64,000 nucleotides of DNA, taken from Pararobbsia alpina (GTDB taxonomy: Bacteria > Pseudomonadota > Gammaproteobacteria > Burkholderiales > Burkholderiaceae). The stretch lies in assembly GCF_902859895.1 (NCBI RefSeq), contig NZ_CADIKM010000014.1:62001-126000 (forward strand). Direction: 5' to 3'. Positions within the stretch are counted from its first letter, which is position 1, and every line of letters begins with the position of its first letter. This document shows positions 43,483 to 51,972 of this stretch, piece by piece. The notes under the pieces are model-generated. The model was not told where the DNA came from. It was given only the letters and a program-made list of their open reading frames with translations, and searched no databases. The translations under genes were made by a program, and so were the position numbers.

Positions 43483-44798
43483 CCGAGGACAATGTGACCG
43501 GGACGACCACGGTGACCGGCATGCTTCGCGGGCTTCCTGGCTATCGCTACCTGCTCGCGGCGCGCGCGGTCAGTTCGCTGATCGTATGGGTCGACTTCAC
43601 GCTGATCTTTTCTTCACTCACGTATTTCTGGCACGCGACCCCGGCGACGGTCGGCATCGCCTCCGCACTCTATGGTCTGCCGGGACTGCTGCTCGGACCG
43701 TGGTTCGGCCGCTTGGCGGACCGCAAGGAGGCCTTGTCAGTGCTGCTCTTCAGCTATATGGCACGGGGCTCGACTTCCTTGCTGCTGGTCTTCGCGCCGG
43801 ATGTCCACCTCTTCGTGCTGCTGGTGTTTCTCAAGGGACTGGGCAATCTCGGCGCGATGCCGGCCGAGCAGGTCGTCCTGAGATCGATGCTGAGCCGCGA
43901 CCAGCTGGTTGCCAACGCGGGCGTCACGACGACCCTCGACCAGTTGACCAAGATCGCCGCGCCCTTGCTCGGTGCGCTGACCGCGGTCTTGTATTCACCC
44001 GTTGCGGGATTCAGCCTGTCCGCGGTCCTGTCGGTCGTCGGGCTGGCTTTGCTGATTCGCCTGCGGCGCTATTGTCCATTGCGCACTGGAACACGGTCTG
44101 CACAACGACCGGCGAAGCGAAGATCCGCCTTGCGGGGACTGCTTCGCGACGATGCGGACTTTCGCGCGGTGTTCATCGCCTCACTGATTCAGACGGCGGT
44201 CCTCGGACTCTACGACCCCCTGCTCGCGCTCTTTCTCAAAGGACTCGGCTTTCCGGTCTCGACGTTCGGAACGCTCGTGAGTTGTACCGCCGCCGGGGCG
44301 ATCCTGGGCGCCATGCTGTTCCGGCGCCTGTTTTTCAGATTCGCCGCGCGCAGGCTCGCGTTCGCCTCGCTGACCGGCTTCGGCCTGACCGTGCTGATCC
44401 CGGGTCTCGCGACGATCCCCGGCCTGCCTTTCGCCTTGTCGGCCGACTTTGCCTTCGCATGGCCAACGATGCTCGGACTCTGGGTCGCGAACGGCTGCTT
44501 CTATGGTCTGGCCGCGATGAGTTTCGTCGTCGTGATGCAGACCCGCTGCCCGCGAGACGCCCTCGGATCCGTCAGCGCCACGGCGCGCAGCGCACAGCTC
44601 GCCCTGCTCGTGCTGGGCCCGCTCGCGGGCTCGGGCGCCGCGCGATGGATCGGCCTGGAGGCCGTGTTCGCTGCGAGCGGGCTGCTTGCGCTCGCCTGCG
44701 GGGGGGCACTCCTGCTCGGCCGCGGCCGGACTATCGCTCGTTGCGCAGGCCGACGCGATACTGGGTGGTCTGCCGATAGATCTGGCCCGGACGGATGA
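43479..44798 (+). CDS. MFS transporter, likely exporter of the cassette product
   Basis: A 439-aa protein with 12 predicted helices. The MFS loop 2-3 motif GRLADRKEALSVLL follows helix 2, and LGNLGAMPAEQVVLRSML resembles drug-efflux and non-ribosomal-product exporters (MFS_3 type). Start ATG at 43479 overlaps the carbamoyltransferase stop, so it is the last gene of the cassette. Its 3' end overlaps galM on the other strand by 68 bp; the final 20 or so residues are non-hydrophobic and basic. Export of the modified peptide product is inferred from position. Confidence 0.85.
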   Translation: MTEDNVTGTTTVTGMLRGLPGYRYLLAARAVSSLIVWVDFTLIFSSLTYFWHATPATVGIASALYGLPGLLLGPWFGRLADRKEALSVLLFSYMARGSTSLLLVFAPDVHLFVLLVFLKGLGNLGAMPAEQVVLRSMLSRDQLVANAGVTTTLDQLTKIAAPLLGALTAVLYSPVAGFSLSAVLSVVGLALLIRLRRYCPLRTGTRSAQRPAKRRSALRGLLRDDADFRAVFIASLIQTAVLGLYDPLLALFLKGLGFPVSTFGTLVSCTAAGAILGAMLFRRLFFRFAARRLAFASLTGFGLTVLIPGLATIPGLPFALSADFAFAWPTMLGLWVANGCFYGLAAMSFVVVMQTRCPRDALGSVSATARSAQLALLVLGPLAGSGAARWIGLEAVFAASGLLALACGGALLLGRGRTIARCAGRRDTGWSADRSGPDG

Positions 44799-45786
44799 TC
44801 GCGGGCTCGGGATGCGCGCTGTTGACCTCGTCGGGAAACCCACCCGTTTCGAGACAGAACGCTGCGTGCTTGCCGTAGACCGTGCCGTCCTTGCCGAGCT
44901 CGCCCGCAAGAAAATTGCCCGTGTAGAACTGCATGCCGCGTTCGGTCGTCAGCACATCCATCTCGCGGCCGCTGGCGGGGTCGTAGACATTCGCGACAGG
45001 GCGCAGGCTGCCGACTTCGCCGGACAGCACATAGCAATGATCGAAACCGCCGGCGCGCGCGAGCTGGGCATGCGGCCAGTCGAGACGGGCACCGATCGGC
45101 GCGCTCGTACGAAAGTCGAATGCGTTGCCGGCGACTTCGGCGAGACCGATCGGAATCAGTTCGTCGTCGACTTCGAGGAAATGATCGGCACCGATCGACA
45201 GCATATGGCCGCGAATGTCGAGGTCGCGTCCGTTCAGGTTGAAATACGCGTGATTCGTCAGGTTCAACGGGGTCGGCGCATCGCTGACGCCGCGATAGTC
45301 GATCGTCAGCGTGCCGTCGTCGTCGAGCGTGTAATGGACTTCGACCTGGACTGCGCCAGGAAAGCCCGCATCGCCTTCAGGCGACTCATAACGCAGGCTC
45401 AGGCCGCCGTTGTCGGGTTCGACTTCCCAGAGCGCGCGGTCGAAACCACTGCTGCCGCCGTGCAGCAGGTTGTTGCCTTCATTGCGGTCGAGCGTGTATT
45501 CGATGCCGTCGAGCGTAAAGCGCGCACCGCCGATCCGGTTGGCCCAGCGCCCGATGAGCGCACCGATGAAGGCGCGGCTGTTCCAGTAGTCCGTGGGCGT
45601 ATCGTGCCCCAGCAGGATGTCGTCCAGACGGCCTGAGCGATCCGGCGCGTGCCAGCCGAGCAGGGTGCCGCCGAAGTCGGACACCGTGATCTTCATACCC
45701 TGGGCATTGCGCAGGGTGAAGCGTTGTACTTTGTCGCCCGAGGGCAGGGCACCCCAAAGTTCGGAAACAGTCGTATTCGTGCGCAT
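44731..45786 (-). CDS. galM: Aldose 1-epimerase (galactose mutarotase)
   Basis: A 351-aa cytoplasmic mutarotase that interconverts alpha and beta anomers of aldoses such as D-xylose and D-galactose. Substrate-binding and catalytic residues are visible in IGRWANRIGGARF, NLLHGG, LTNHAYFNL (catalytic histidine) and AFCLETGGFPDEVN (glutamate). It follows xylR on the same strand by 18 bp, so it is probably part of the xylose regulon and accelerates xylose anomerisation. The stop lies inside the convergent MFS gene. Confidence 0.93.
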   Translation of the reverse strand: MRTNTTVSELWGALPSGDKVQRFTLRNAQGMKITVSDFGGTLLGWHAPDRSGRLDDILLGHDTPTDYWNSRAFIGALIGRWANRIGGARFTLDGIEYTLDRNEGNNLLHGGSSGFDRALWEVEPDNGGLSLRYESPEGDAGFPGAVQVEVHYTLDDDGTLTIDYRGVSDAPTPLNLTNHAYFNLNGRDLDIRGHMLSIGADHFLEVDDELIPIGLAEVAGNAFDFRTSAPIGARLDWPHAQLARAGGFDHCYVLSGEVGSLRPVANVYDPASGREMDVLTTERGMQFYTGNFLAGELGKDGTVYGKHAAFCLETGGFPDEVNSAHPEPAIIRPGQIYRQTTQYRVGLRNER

Positions 45787-45804
45787 GCTTGGATAGGGGA
45801 TAAA

Positions 45805-47175
45805 TCAGGCCCGGGATTGGGCGGTTTTGACCAGGGTCGCCAGCGTAGTCGCAGGTGACGCCAACCGGTGGCCGGACGAGGCGACGGGCATCGCGCCTCC
45901 AAAGCCCGCCGGCACGGCGGCGCCGGCCGCAACTGTCGCGCCGGAACCGGTCGAGGTCGCCGGCATGGTCGGCGCCGCCGCGAGGGCACCATCGCCCTGC
46001 GCGCGCAGTCGTTCCTGGTACTCCTTGGGTGTGCAGTCCAGTTCGCGGCGAAACACTGCGTACATGTACTGCACGGACGTGAAGCCGCAACGGATCGCGA
46101 CCTCGGCATTCGATACTTCGTTCTTCGCGAGCAGCGCCCGCGCGTGCTCGAGCTTGTGGCGCAGGATCTCCTGATGCACCGTGCGTCCGAGCTCGCGCCG
46201 GAAATGCTCTTCGAGCGAAGACCGCGACACACCGACATAGTCGGCGACCTGCTCGGTCTTGATGCCCTGGCATGCGTACTGCCGGATGAAGTGGCGCGCA
46301 CGCATCACATAGGGACTCGCGAGCGGTTGATGATCCGTCGACTCGAGCACATTGATGCCGACCGGCGGCACCCGAATCACCGTGCCCGGGAAGCGCGCGC
46401 CGAGCAGCATCCGGTGCAGCAGATGGGCGGCCGTACGACCCATTTCCTCGGCCCCCTGGATCACGGAGGTGATCGGAATCCGCGTCAGCGTCCGCGTGAG
46501 CGGGTCGTTGTCGATACCGACGATCGCCACCTGTTCGGGTACCGGAATATTCGCCTGCATGCACGCCTGGAGCAATTGCCTTGCGCGCGCGTCGGTCACC
46601 GCGATCACGCCGACTGGCTTGGGCAGGCCCGCGAGCCACGCTTGCAGCCGTTCGATCGCTTCATGCCAGCTGAGCGCGCTGGTCGGCAGACCGCGATAGA
46701 CCTCACCCTCGAGCCCGTCGGCCGCGAGCAGCTTGCGAAACGCCTGTTCGCGCTCCTGCGCCCAGCGGTTGGTCGGGCCGTCCGGCAGGCTGTATAGCGC
46801 GAAGCGCGGCAGCCCCGCGCCGATCAGGTGATCGTAGGCGAGCTGGACCACCTTCGCATTGTCGGTTGCGATATACGGCACCTTCTCCGGATAGAACGTT
46901 GCATCCTCGTACGACGAGCCGATCGCGACGACAGGCAAATCGCAGTCCGACAGCGTCTCCGCGACCGCCGGATCGTCGAAATCGGCGATGATCCCATCGC
47001 CGTCCCAATGTTCGATACCGTTCAGGCGGGCCCGGAAATCCTCTTCGAGAAACAAGTCCCATGCGACGCGCGTCGACAAAAGATAATTGCCGATGCCCGT
47101 AATGATCTCACGGTCATATATCTTATTTGCGTTGAAGAGTAATGCTATACGGTGTGTCGTTTGCGCTTTCTTCAT
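45805..47175 (-). CDS. xylR: Xylose operon regulator XylR (AraC type)
   Basis: A 456-aa activator. Residues 8-280 form a LacI-like xylose-binding domain (ALLFNANKIYDREII, GIIADFDDP, IAVTDARARQLLQACM, VAIVGIDNDPLTRTL), and 288-390 two AraC helix-turn-helix motifs (VMRARHFIRQYACQGIKTEQVADYVGVSRSS, RCGFTSVQYMYAVFRRE, CTPKEYQ). It matches E. coli XylR closely up to about 391, where that protein ends. The remaining 65 residues are an Ala/Pro/Gly-rich extension (ATSTGSGATVAAGAAVPAG). It is divergent from xylB and would activate the xyl genes with D-xylose. Confidence 0.95.
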   Translation of the reverse strand: MKKAQTTHRIALLFNANKIYDREIITGIGNYLLSTRVAWDLFLEEDFRARLNGIEHWDGDGIIADFDDPAVAETLSDCDLPVVAIGSSYEDATFYPEKVPYIATDNAKVVQLAYDHLIGAGLPRFALYSLPDGPTNRWAQEREQAFRKLLAADGLEGEVYRGLPTSALSWHEAIERLQAWLAGLPKPVGVIAVTDARARQLLQACMQANIPVPEQVAIVGIDNDPLTRTLTRIPITSVIQGAEEMGRTAAHLLHRMLLGARFPGTVIRVPPVGINVLESTDHQPLASPYVMRARHFIRQYACQGIKTEQVADYVGVSRSSLEEHFRRELGRTVHQEILRHKLEHARALLAKNEVSNAEVAIRCGFTSVQYMYAVFRRELDCTPKEYQERLRAQGDGALAAAPTMPATSTGSGATVAAGAAVPAGFGGAMPVASSGHRLASPATTLATLVKTAQSRA

Positions 47176-47313
47176 CGGTATATTTATCGAGAAGCTGCGT
47201 TGAGCTGCACGCGCTCATCGATGTCTCCGTCCAGGATTGTCAGGGTTTGCCCGAGGGCGTCCCTGCCAGCTTTGTAATGAAACCTATTGTAGAAGCACAG
47301 ACAGGATGGCGCG

Positions 47314-47356
47314 TTGCGAAATGAAGAAACGCCACCTGGGATGGCCGATTTCGTAA
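47314..47356. promoter_or_regulatory. Candidate XylR binding region
   Basis: TTGCGAAAT (47314-47322) and ATTTCGTAA (47348-47356) are inverted half-sites 25 bp apart in the xylR-xylB interval. AraC-type activators bind such half-sites; the assignment to XylR rests on position. Confidence 0.45.
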
Positions 47357-47417
47357 TTGCCGGATCGGGAATCGACTGTCAGCATAGGTCGCCAATTATC
47401 AAGGGGTACTTCGTCTC

Positions 47418-48890
47418 ATGTTTATCGGTATCGATCTCGGCACCTCAGGTGTAAAAGCAGTACTCCTCGACCGTGACGGCCAGGTGCGCGCCAGCGCGAC
47501 CGCATCCCTGACTGTACAGCGTGCACACCCGCGCTGGTCGGAACAGGCGCCGCAGGCATGGTGGGATGCTTTCGCAAGTGCGCTGGACGGTACGCTCGCG
47601 GCGGGCCGCGAAGCGGGCATCGATCCGAAATCCATCGAAGCGATCGGTCTCGCGGGGCAGATGCACGGCGCAACCCTGCTCGATGCGCGCGGCGACGTAC
47701 TGCGCCCGGCCATTCTCTGGAACGATGGACGCTGCGATATCGAGTGTACCGAACTCGAGGCGGCTGAGCCGAGTTTGCGGGCGGTGACGGGCAATCTGGC
47801 CCTGCCGGGCTTTACCGCCCCCAAACTGGCATGGGTTCGCAAGCATGAGCCAGAGGTGTTCGCCCGGATTGCCAAAGTGCTGTTGCCCAAGGATTATCTG
47901 CGCTACCGGATGACCGGTCTGTTCGCGAGCGATATGTCCGACTCGGCGGGCACGCTCTGGCTCGACGTCGCGAAGCGCGAGTGGAGTCCCAGGCTGCTGG
48001 CCGCCTGCGGGCTCACGGTCGACCATATGCCGGCGTTGTACGAAGGCAATCAGGTGGCCGGCGTGCTGACGCCCGAGATCGCGCGCCGTTTCGGACTCAA
48101 TGAAATTCCGGTGGCGGCGGGCGGTGGCGACAACGCCGCGGGCGCGATCGGTGTCGGTATTGTCAAGGCGGGCCAGGCGATGCTTTCGCTTGGCACGTCG
48201 GGCGTTTATTTCGCGGTGTCCGACGGTTTCGTGTCGAACCCGCTCAAGGCAGTCCACAGCTTTTGTCATGCCTTACCCGACACCTGGCACCTGATGTCGG
48301 TGGTTCTCAACGCGGCGGGTTGTGCGGATTTCACGGCGCGCGTGGCGGGCTATCCCGATGTCGCCACGCTGTTTGCCGATGCTGAAGCGAATGCCGCGGG
48401 CAGTGGTGCTCCGCCGGTGTGGTTCCTGCCGTACCTGAGCGGCGAGCGCACGCCGCACAACAACACGCGCGCCAAGGGTGTGTTCTTCGGCCTGACGCCG
48501 GATACCCAGCGCGCCGATCTCGCGAATGCCACGCTCGAGGGCGTGAGCTTCGCGCTGCAGGACGGTATCGACGTATTGCATGAAGTGCTGAAGCCGACTG
48601 AGATTGCCGTGATCGGCGGCGGTTCGCGCAGCGCGTACTGGACGCAGATGCTCGCCGACGTTTCGGGCATGCCGTTGACATTACGCACGGGTGGCGAAGT
48701 GGGCCCCGCGCTCGGCGCGGCGCGGCTTGCGCATCTGGCGGTCGAGCCTGCCGCGTCGCTCGAGGCCGTGTGCCCGCAGCCGCCGGTGCTGGCGGTGCGC
48801 GAACCGGACCTCAAGCGCCACGCGTACTACCGCGATGAGCGCCGTCCGACCTTCGCGGCGCTGTACAAGGCACTCGAGCCGATTTTTTGA
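47418..48890 (+). CDS. xylB: Xylulokinase
   Basis: A 490-aa FGGY kinase converting D-xylulose to xylulose-5-phosphate. N-terminal FIGIDLGTSGVKAVLLD (phosphate loop), LAGQMHGATLLDARG, LWNDGRC, the mid-domain AGGGDNAAGAIGVG and C-terminal VIGGGSRSAYWTQMLADV are all as in XylB. Length matches the family (484 in E. coli). It is the first gene rightward after xylR and lies 270 bp upstream of xylF. Xylose isomerase (xylA) is not in the window. Confidence 0.96.
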   Translation: MFIGIDLGTSGVKAVLLDRDGQVRASATASLTVQRAHPRWSEQAPQAWWDAFASALDGTLAAGREAGIDPKSIEAIGLAGQMHGATLLDARGDVLRPAILWNDGRCDIECTELEAAEPSLRAVTGNLALPGFTAPKLAWVRKHEPEVFARIAKVLLPKDYLRYRMTGLFASDMSDSAGTLWLDVAKREWSPRLLAACGLTVDHMPALYEGNQVAGVLTPEIARRFGLNEIPVAAGGGDNAAGAIGVGIVKAGQAMLSLGTSGVYFAVSDGFVSNPLKAVHSFCHALPDTWHLMSVVLNAAGCADFTARVAGYPDVATLFADAEANAAGSGAPPVWFLPYLSGERTPHNNTRAKGVFFGLTPDTQRADLANATLEGVSFALQDGIDVLHEVLKPTEIAVIGGGSRSAYWTQMLADVSGMPLTLRTGGEVGPALGAARLAHLAVEPAASLEAVCPQPPVLAVREPDLKRHAYYRDERRPTFAALYKALEPIF

Positions 48891-49160
48891 GGGGCGTGGG
48901 ACCGCAGCAAGTTTATCGAGCGTAGCAGTGCAGTAGCAGGCAGGACCCGCATGGAGGAGAAGCCAGGCAAGAGCCGCAGGCAGGGAGTCAAGTGCAGGGA
49001 ACATGCAACAAGAGCAAACACGACAAGAGCGGGACGTTGATAGGCGCCGACAGGCGCAAGGAGCCAACGTGATTGAGCGCCGGCAAGGGCGCCGGGCACC
49101 GCCACACAGCCAGTACGTACCAACAAGTACAACCATCACCTATCGTCTGGAGTGGAGACA

Positions 49161-50177
49161 ATGAAACTGAACAAATTGCATAGCCTCGTTTGTGGCGCTG
49201 TCCTGGCCGGTCTGACGCTTGCGGCGCCCGTCGCTCATGCGAGCAAGGACAAGCCCGAGATCGGCTTCTCGATCGACGATTTGCGTGTCGAACGCTGGGC
49301 GCGCGATCGCGACTACTTCATTGCCGCTGCGGAAAAGCTCGGTGCGAAGGTGTCGGTGCAATCGGCCGATGCGAGCGAGGAACGTCAGATCTCGCAGATC
49401 GAGAACCTGATCTCGCGCAAGGTCGACGTGATCGTGATCGTGCCGTTCAATTCGAAGGCGCTGGGCAATGTCATCAACGAGGCGCACCAGGCCGGCATCA
49501 AGGTCGTCTCCTACGACCGCCTGATCCTCGATTCGGACGTCGACGCGTATATCTCGTTCGACAACGAGAAGGTCGGCGAGATGCAGGCCCAGGGTGTCTA
49601 CGATGCGCAACCGAAGGGCAACTACTTTCTGCTCGGCGGCGCACCGACCGACAACAACGCGAAGATCCTGCGTGAAGGCCAGTTGAAGATCCTCAAGCCG
49701 GCCATCGACAAGGGCGACATCAAGATCGTCGGTCAGCAATGGGTGCCGGAATGGAGCGCTGCAACGGCGCTGCGTATCACGGAAGATGCGCTGACTGCAA
49801 ACAGCAACAAGATCGACGCGATCGTCGCTTCGAACGACGGCACGGCCGGCGGTGCGATCCAGGCACTCGCCGCGCAGAAACTGGCTGGCACGGTGCCGGT
49901 CTCGGGCCAGGATGCCGACCTCGCGGCCGTGAAGCGCGTGATGGCCGGCACCCAGACGATGACGGTCTACAAGCCGCTCAAGCTGATCGCCAGCGAAGCC
50001 GCGAAGCTCTCCGTGCAGCTCGCGAAGGGTGAAACGCCGACCTTCACGACCAAGATCGACAATGGCAAGAAGCCGATCGACACGATCCTGCTGACCCCGA
50101 CGCTGTTGACCAAGGCGAACGCCGATACGGTCGTCAAGGACGGCTTCTATACCCAGGCGCAGGTGTCGGGCAATTGA
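49161..50177 (+). CDS. xylF: D-xylose ABC transporter substrate-binding protein
   Basis: A 338-aa periplasmic protein. The signal peptide ends at PVAHA before SKDKPEIGFS. The mature domain follows XylF: IGFSIDDLRVERWARDRDYF, DVIVIVPFNSKALGNVI, VVSYDRLILDSDVDAYISFDNEKVGEMQA, KGNYFLLGGAPTDNNAK, VSGQDADLAAVKRVMAGTQTMTVYKPL. ATG at 49161 has a TGGAGTGGAG site; GTG at 49152 is not needed. The 270 bp before it are purine-rich with repeated GCAGGCAGG-type elements but no clear promoter. Confidence 0.95.
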   Translation: MKLNKLHSLVCGAVLAGLTLAAPVAHASKDKPEIGFSIDDLRVERWARDRDYFIAAAEKLGAKVSVQSADASEERQISQIENLISRKVDVIVIVPFNSKALGNVINEAHQAGIKVVSYDRLILDSDVDAYISFDNEKVGEMQAQGVYDAQPKGNYFLLGGAPTDNNAKILREGQLKILKPAIDKGDIKIVGQQWVPEWSAATALRITEDALTANSNKIDAIVASNDGTAGGAIQALAAQKLAGTVPVSGQDADLAAVKRVMAGTQTMTVYKPLKLIASEAAKLSVQLAKGETPTFTTKIDNGKKPIDTILLTPTLLTKANADTVVKDGFYTQAQVSGN

Positions 50178-50192
50178 GGTCGCACGATTGAA

Positions 50193-50259
50193 GTCCGGGA
50201 TCTGACGCCCGGACGTTCAAGCGCGTGAGCGCGGCGTGCCCGAGCAATCGGCACGCCGC
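50193..50259 (+). terminator. Two consecutive hairpins between xylF and xylG
   Basis: GTCCGGG/CCCGGAC (50193-50199 and 50208-50214) is followed by the 10-bp perfect stem GCGGCGTGCC/GGCACGCCGC (50231-50240 and 50250-50259), then GTTCTTGTTC. This suits partial termination and 3'-end protection of the xylF message, raising binding protein above XylG and XylH. Confidence 0.6.
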
Positions 50260-50280
50260 GTTCTTGTTCGACCTCATGCG

Positions 50281-51828
50281 ATGAAGGAGATGGATCAAGT
50301 GAGTACGCCTCTGCTGGAAATGCACGGGATCGCCAAGTCGTTCGGCGGCGTGAAGGCGCTCGATGGGATCGACCTCAAGGTTTCGGCTGGCGAATGTGTC
50401 GGCCTGTGCGGGGAAAACGGCGCGGGCAAGTCTACGCTGATGAAGGTGCTGTCGGCGGTCTACCCGTACGGCACCTGGGAAGGCCGGATCCTATGGGAAG
50501 GCCAGGAACTCAAGGCCGCGAATGTTCGTGATACCGAACACGCGGGCATCGTGATCATCCATCAGGAATTGATGCTGGTGCCGCAGCTCAGCGTGGCCGA
50601 GAACATCTACCTTGGCAACGAAATCACGCTGCCGGGCGGCCGCATGAACTACGGGGCGATGTACCAGGGCGCCGAAGCGCTGCTTGCCGGGCTGAACCTT
50701 GCCGGCATCAACGTTGCGCAGCCGGTCATGAACTATGGCGGCGGTCATCAGCAACTGATCGAAATCGCCAAGGCGCTCAACAAGAAAACCAAACTCCTGA
50801 TTCTCGACGAGCCGTCGTCGTCGCTGACCTCGACCGAGACCGAGACGCTGTTGCGCATCGTGCGTGACCTCAAGAAGAAAGGGGTGGCCTGCGTCTATAT
50901 CTCGCACAAGCTCGACGAGGTCGAGGCCGTCTGCGACACCGTCAGCGTGATTCGCGATGGCAAGCATGTGGCGACTGCGCCGATGGCCGAGCTCGATCGC
51001 GGCAAGATCATCTCGCTGATGGTCGGGCGCGAGATCACGCATCTGTTCCCGAAGGAGCCGCATACGATCGGCGACGTCGTCATGGAGGTCCGGCATGTGA
51101 CCTGCCAGGACATGACGAACCCCTTGCGTAAGCGCGTCGACGACGTGTCGTTCGAGGTACGCGCGGGCGAGATACTCGGCGTCGCCGGCCTGGTCGGCGC
51201 GGGGCGCACCGAGCTCATGCAGGCAGTGTTCGGCGCCTATCCAGGCAATTATGAAGCCGAGGTGCTGCTGCACGGCAAGCCGGTGAAGATCCGCTCGCCG
51301 CTCCATGCGCTCGCTGCGGGCATCGCGATGGTGCCTGAAGATCGCAAGCGCCACGGCATCGTGCCGGCGCTCTCGGTCGGCCACAACATCACACTCGCCG
51401 TGCTCGACAGGTTTTCGAGCATCGGGCGCATCGATTCGGCGGCCGAGTTCGACACGATCCGTACCGAGATGAAGCGGCTGTCGATCAAGGCGGCCAGCCC
51501 CATGCTGTCGATTGCCGACCTTTCGGGCGGCAACCAGCAGAAGGCCGTGCTGACCAAGATGCTGCTGCCCCACCCGAAGGTCGTGATCTTCGACGAACCC
51601 ACGCGCGGCGTCGATGTCGGCGCGAAGTACGAGATCTACAAGCTCATGTTCGATCTCGCGAAGCGCGGCATGGCCATCGTGATGGTGTCGTCCGAGTTGC
51701 CCGAGGTGCTCGGCATCAGCGATCGCGTGCTCGTGATCGGCGAAGGCAAGCTGCGCGGCGACTTCATCAACGAGGGGCTCACGCAGGAGCGCGTGTTGGC
51801 GGCAGCGATCGGCAGCGAAGCGGCTTGA
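50281..51828 (+). CDS. xylG: D-xylose ABC transporter ATP-binding protein
   Basis: A CUT2 double ATPase of about 515 aa. [72 protein letters not shown], then domain 2 with [44 protein letters not shown] and [11 protein letters not shown] follow XylG. ATG at 50281 is a possible start, but AAGGAGA (50283-50289) would serve GTG at 50299 (STPLLEM), which gives the E. coli-like N-terminus. Confidence 0.94.
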   Translation: MKEMDQVSTPLLEMHGIAKSFGGVKALDGIDLKVSAGECVGLCGENGAGKSTLMKVLSAVYPYGTWEGRILWEGQELKAANVRDTEHAGIVIIHQELMLVPQLSVAENIYLGNEITLPGGRMNYGAMYQGAEALLAGLNLAGINVAQPVMNYGGGHQQLIEIAKALNKKTKLLILDEPSSSLTSTETETLLRIVRDLKKKGVACVYISHKLDEVEAVCDTVSVIRDGKHVATAPMAELDRGKIISLMVGREITHLFPKEPHTIGDVVMEVRHVTCQDMTNPLRKRVDDVSFEVRAGEILGVAGLVGAGRTELMQAVFGAYPGNYEAEVLLHGKPVKIRSPLHALAAGIAMVPEDRKRHGIVPALSVGHNITLAVLDRFSSIGRIDSAAEFDTIRTEMKRLSIKAASPMLSIADLSGGNQQKAVLTKMLLPHPKVVIFDEPTRGVDVGAKYEIYKLMFDLAKRGMAIVMVSSELPEVLGISDRVLVIGEGKLRGDFINEGLTQERVLAAAIGSEAA

Positions 51829-51846
51829 AGCTCGGGCTCGATGCGC

Positions 51847-51876
51847 AAGCCCGAAGCCCAAGCCCAAGCCCGAAGC
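51847..51876. repeat. Short AAGCCC(G) repeats between xylG and xylH
   Basis: Four copies of AAGCCC, with or without an extra G, in the 144-bp gap. They pair in part with the upstream GCTCGGGCTC, forming an imperfect hairpin. Not coding. Confidence 0.6.
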
Positions 51877-51972
51877 TCTGGCCCGAAGGATGAGCAGCCC
51901 CGCGCTCGATGCAACCGATGACATGTAGGCTCCCCGCGCCAGGCGCGGGAGCCCTAACGAAGGACCGGATCC

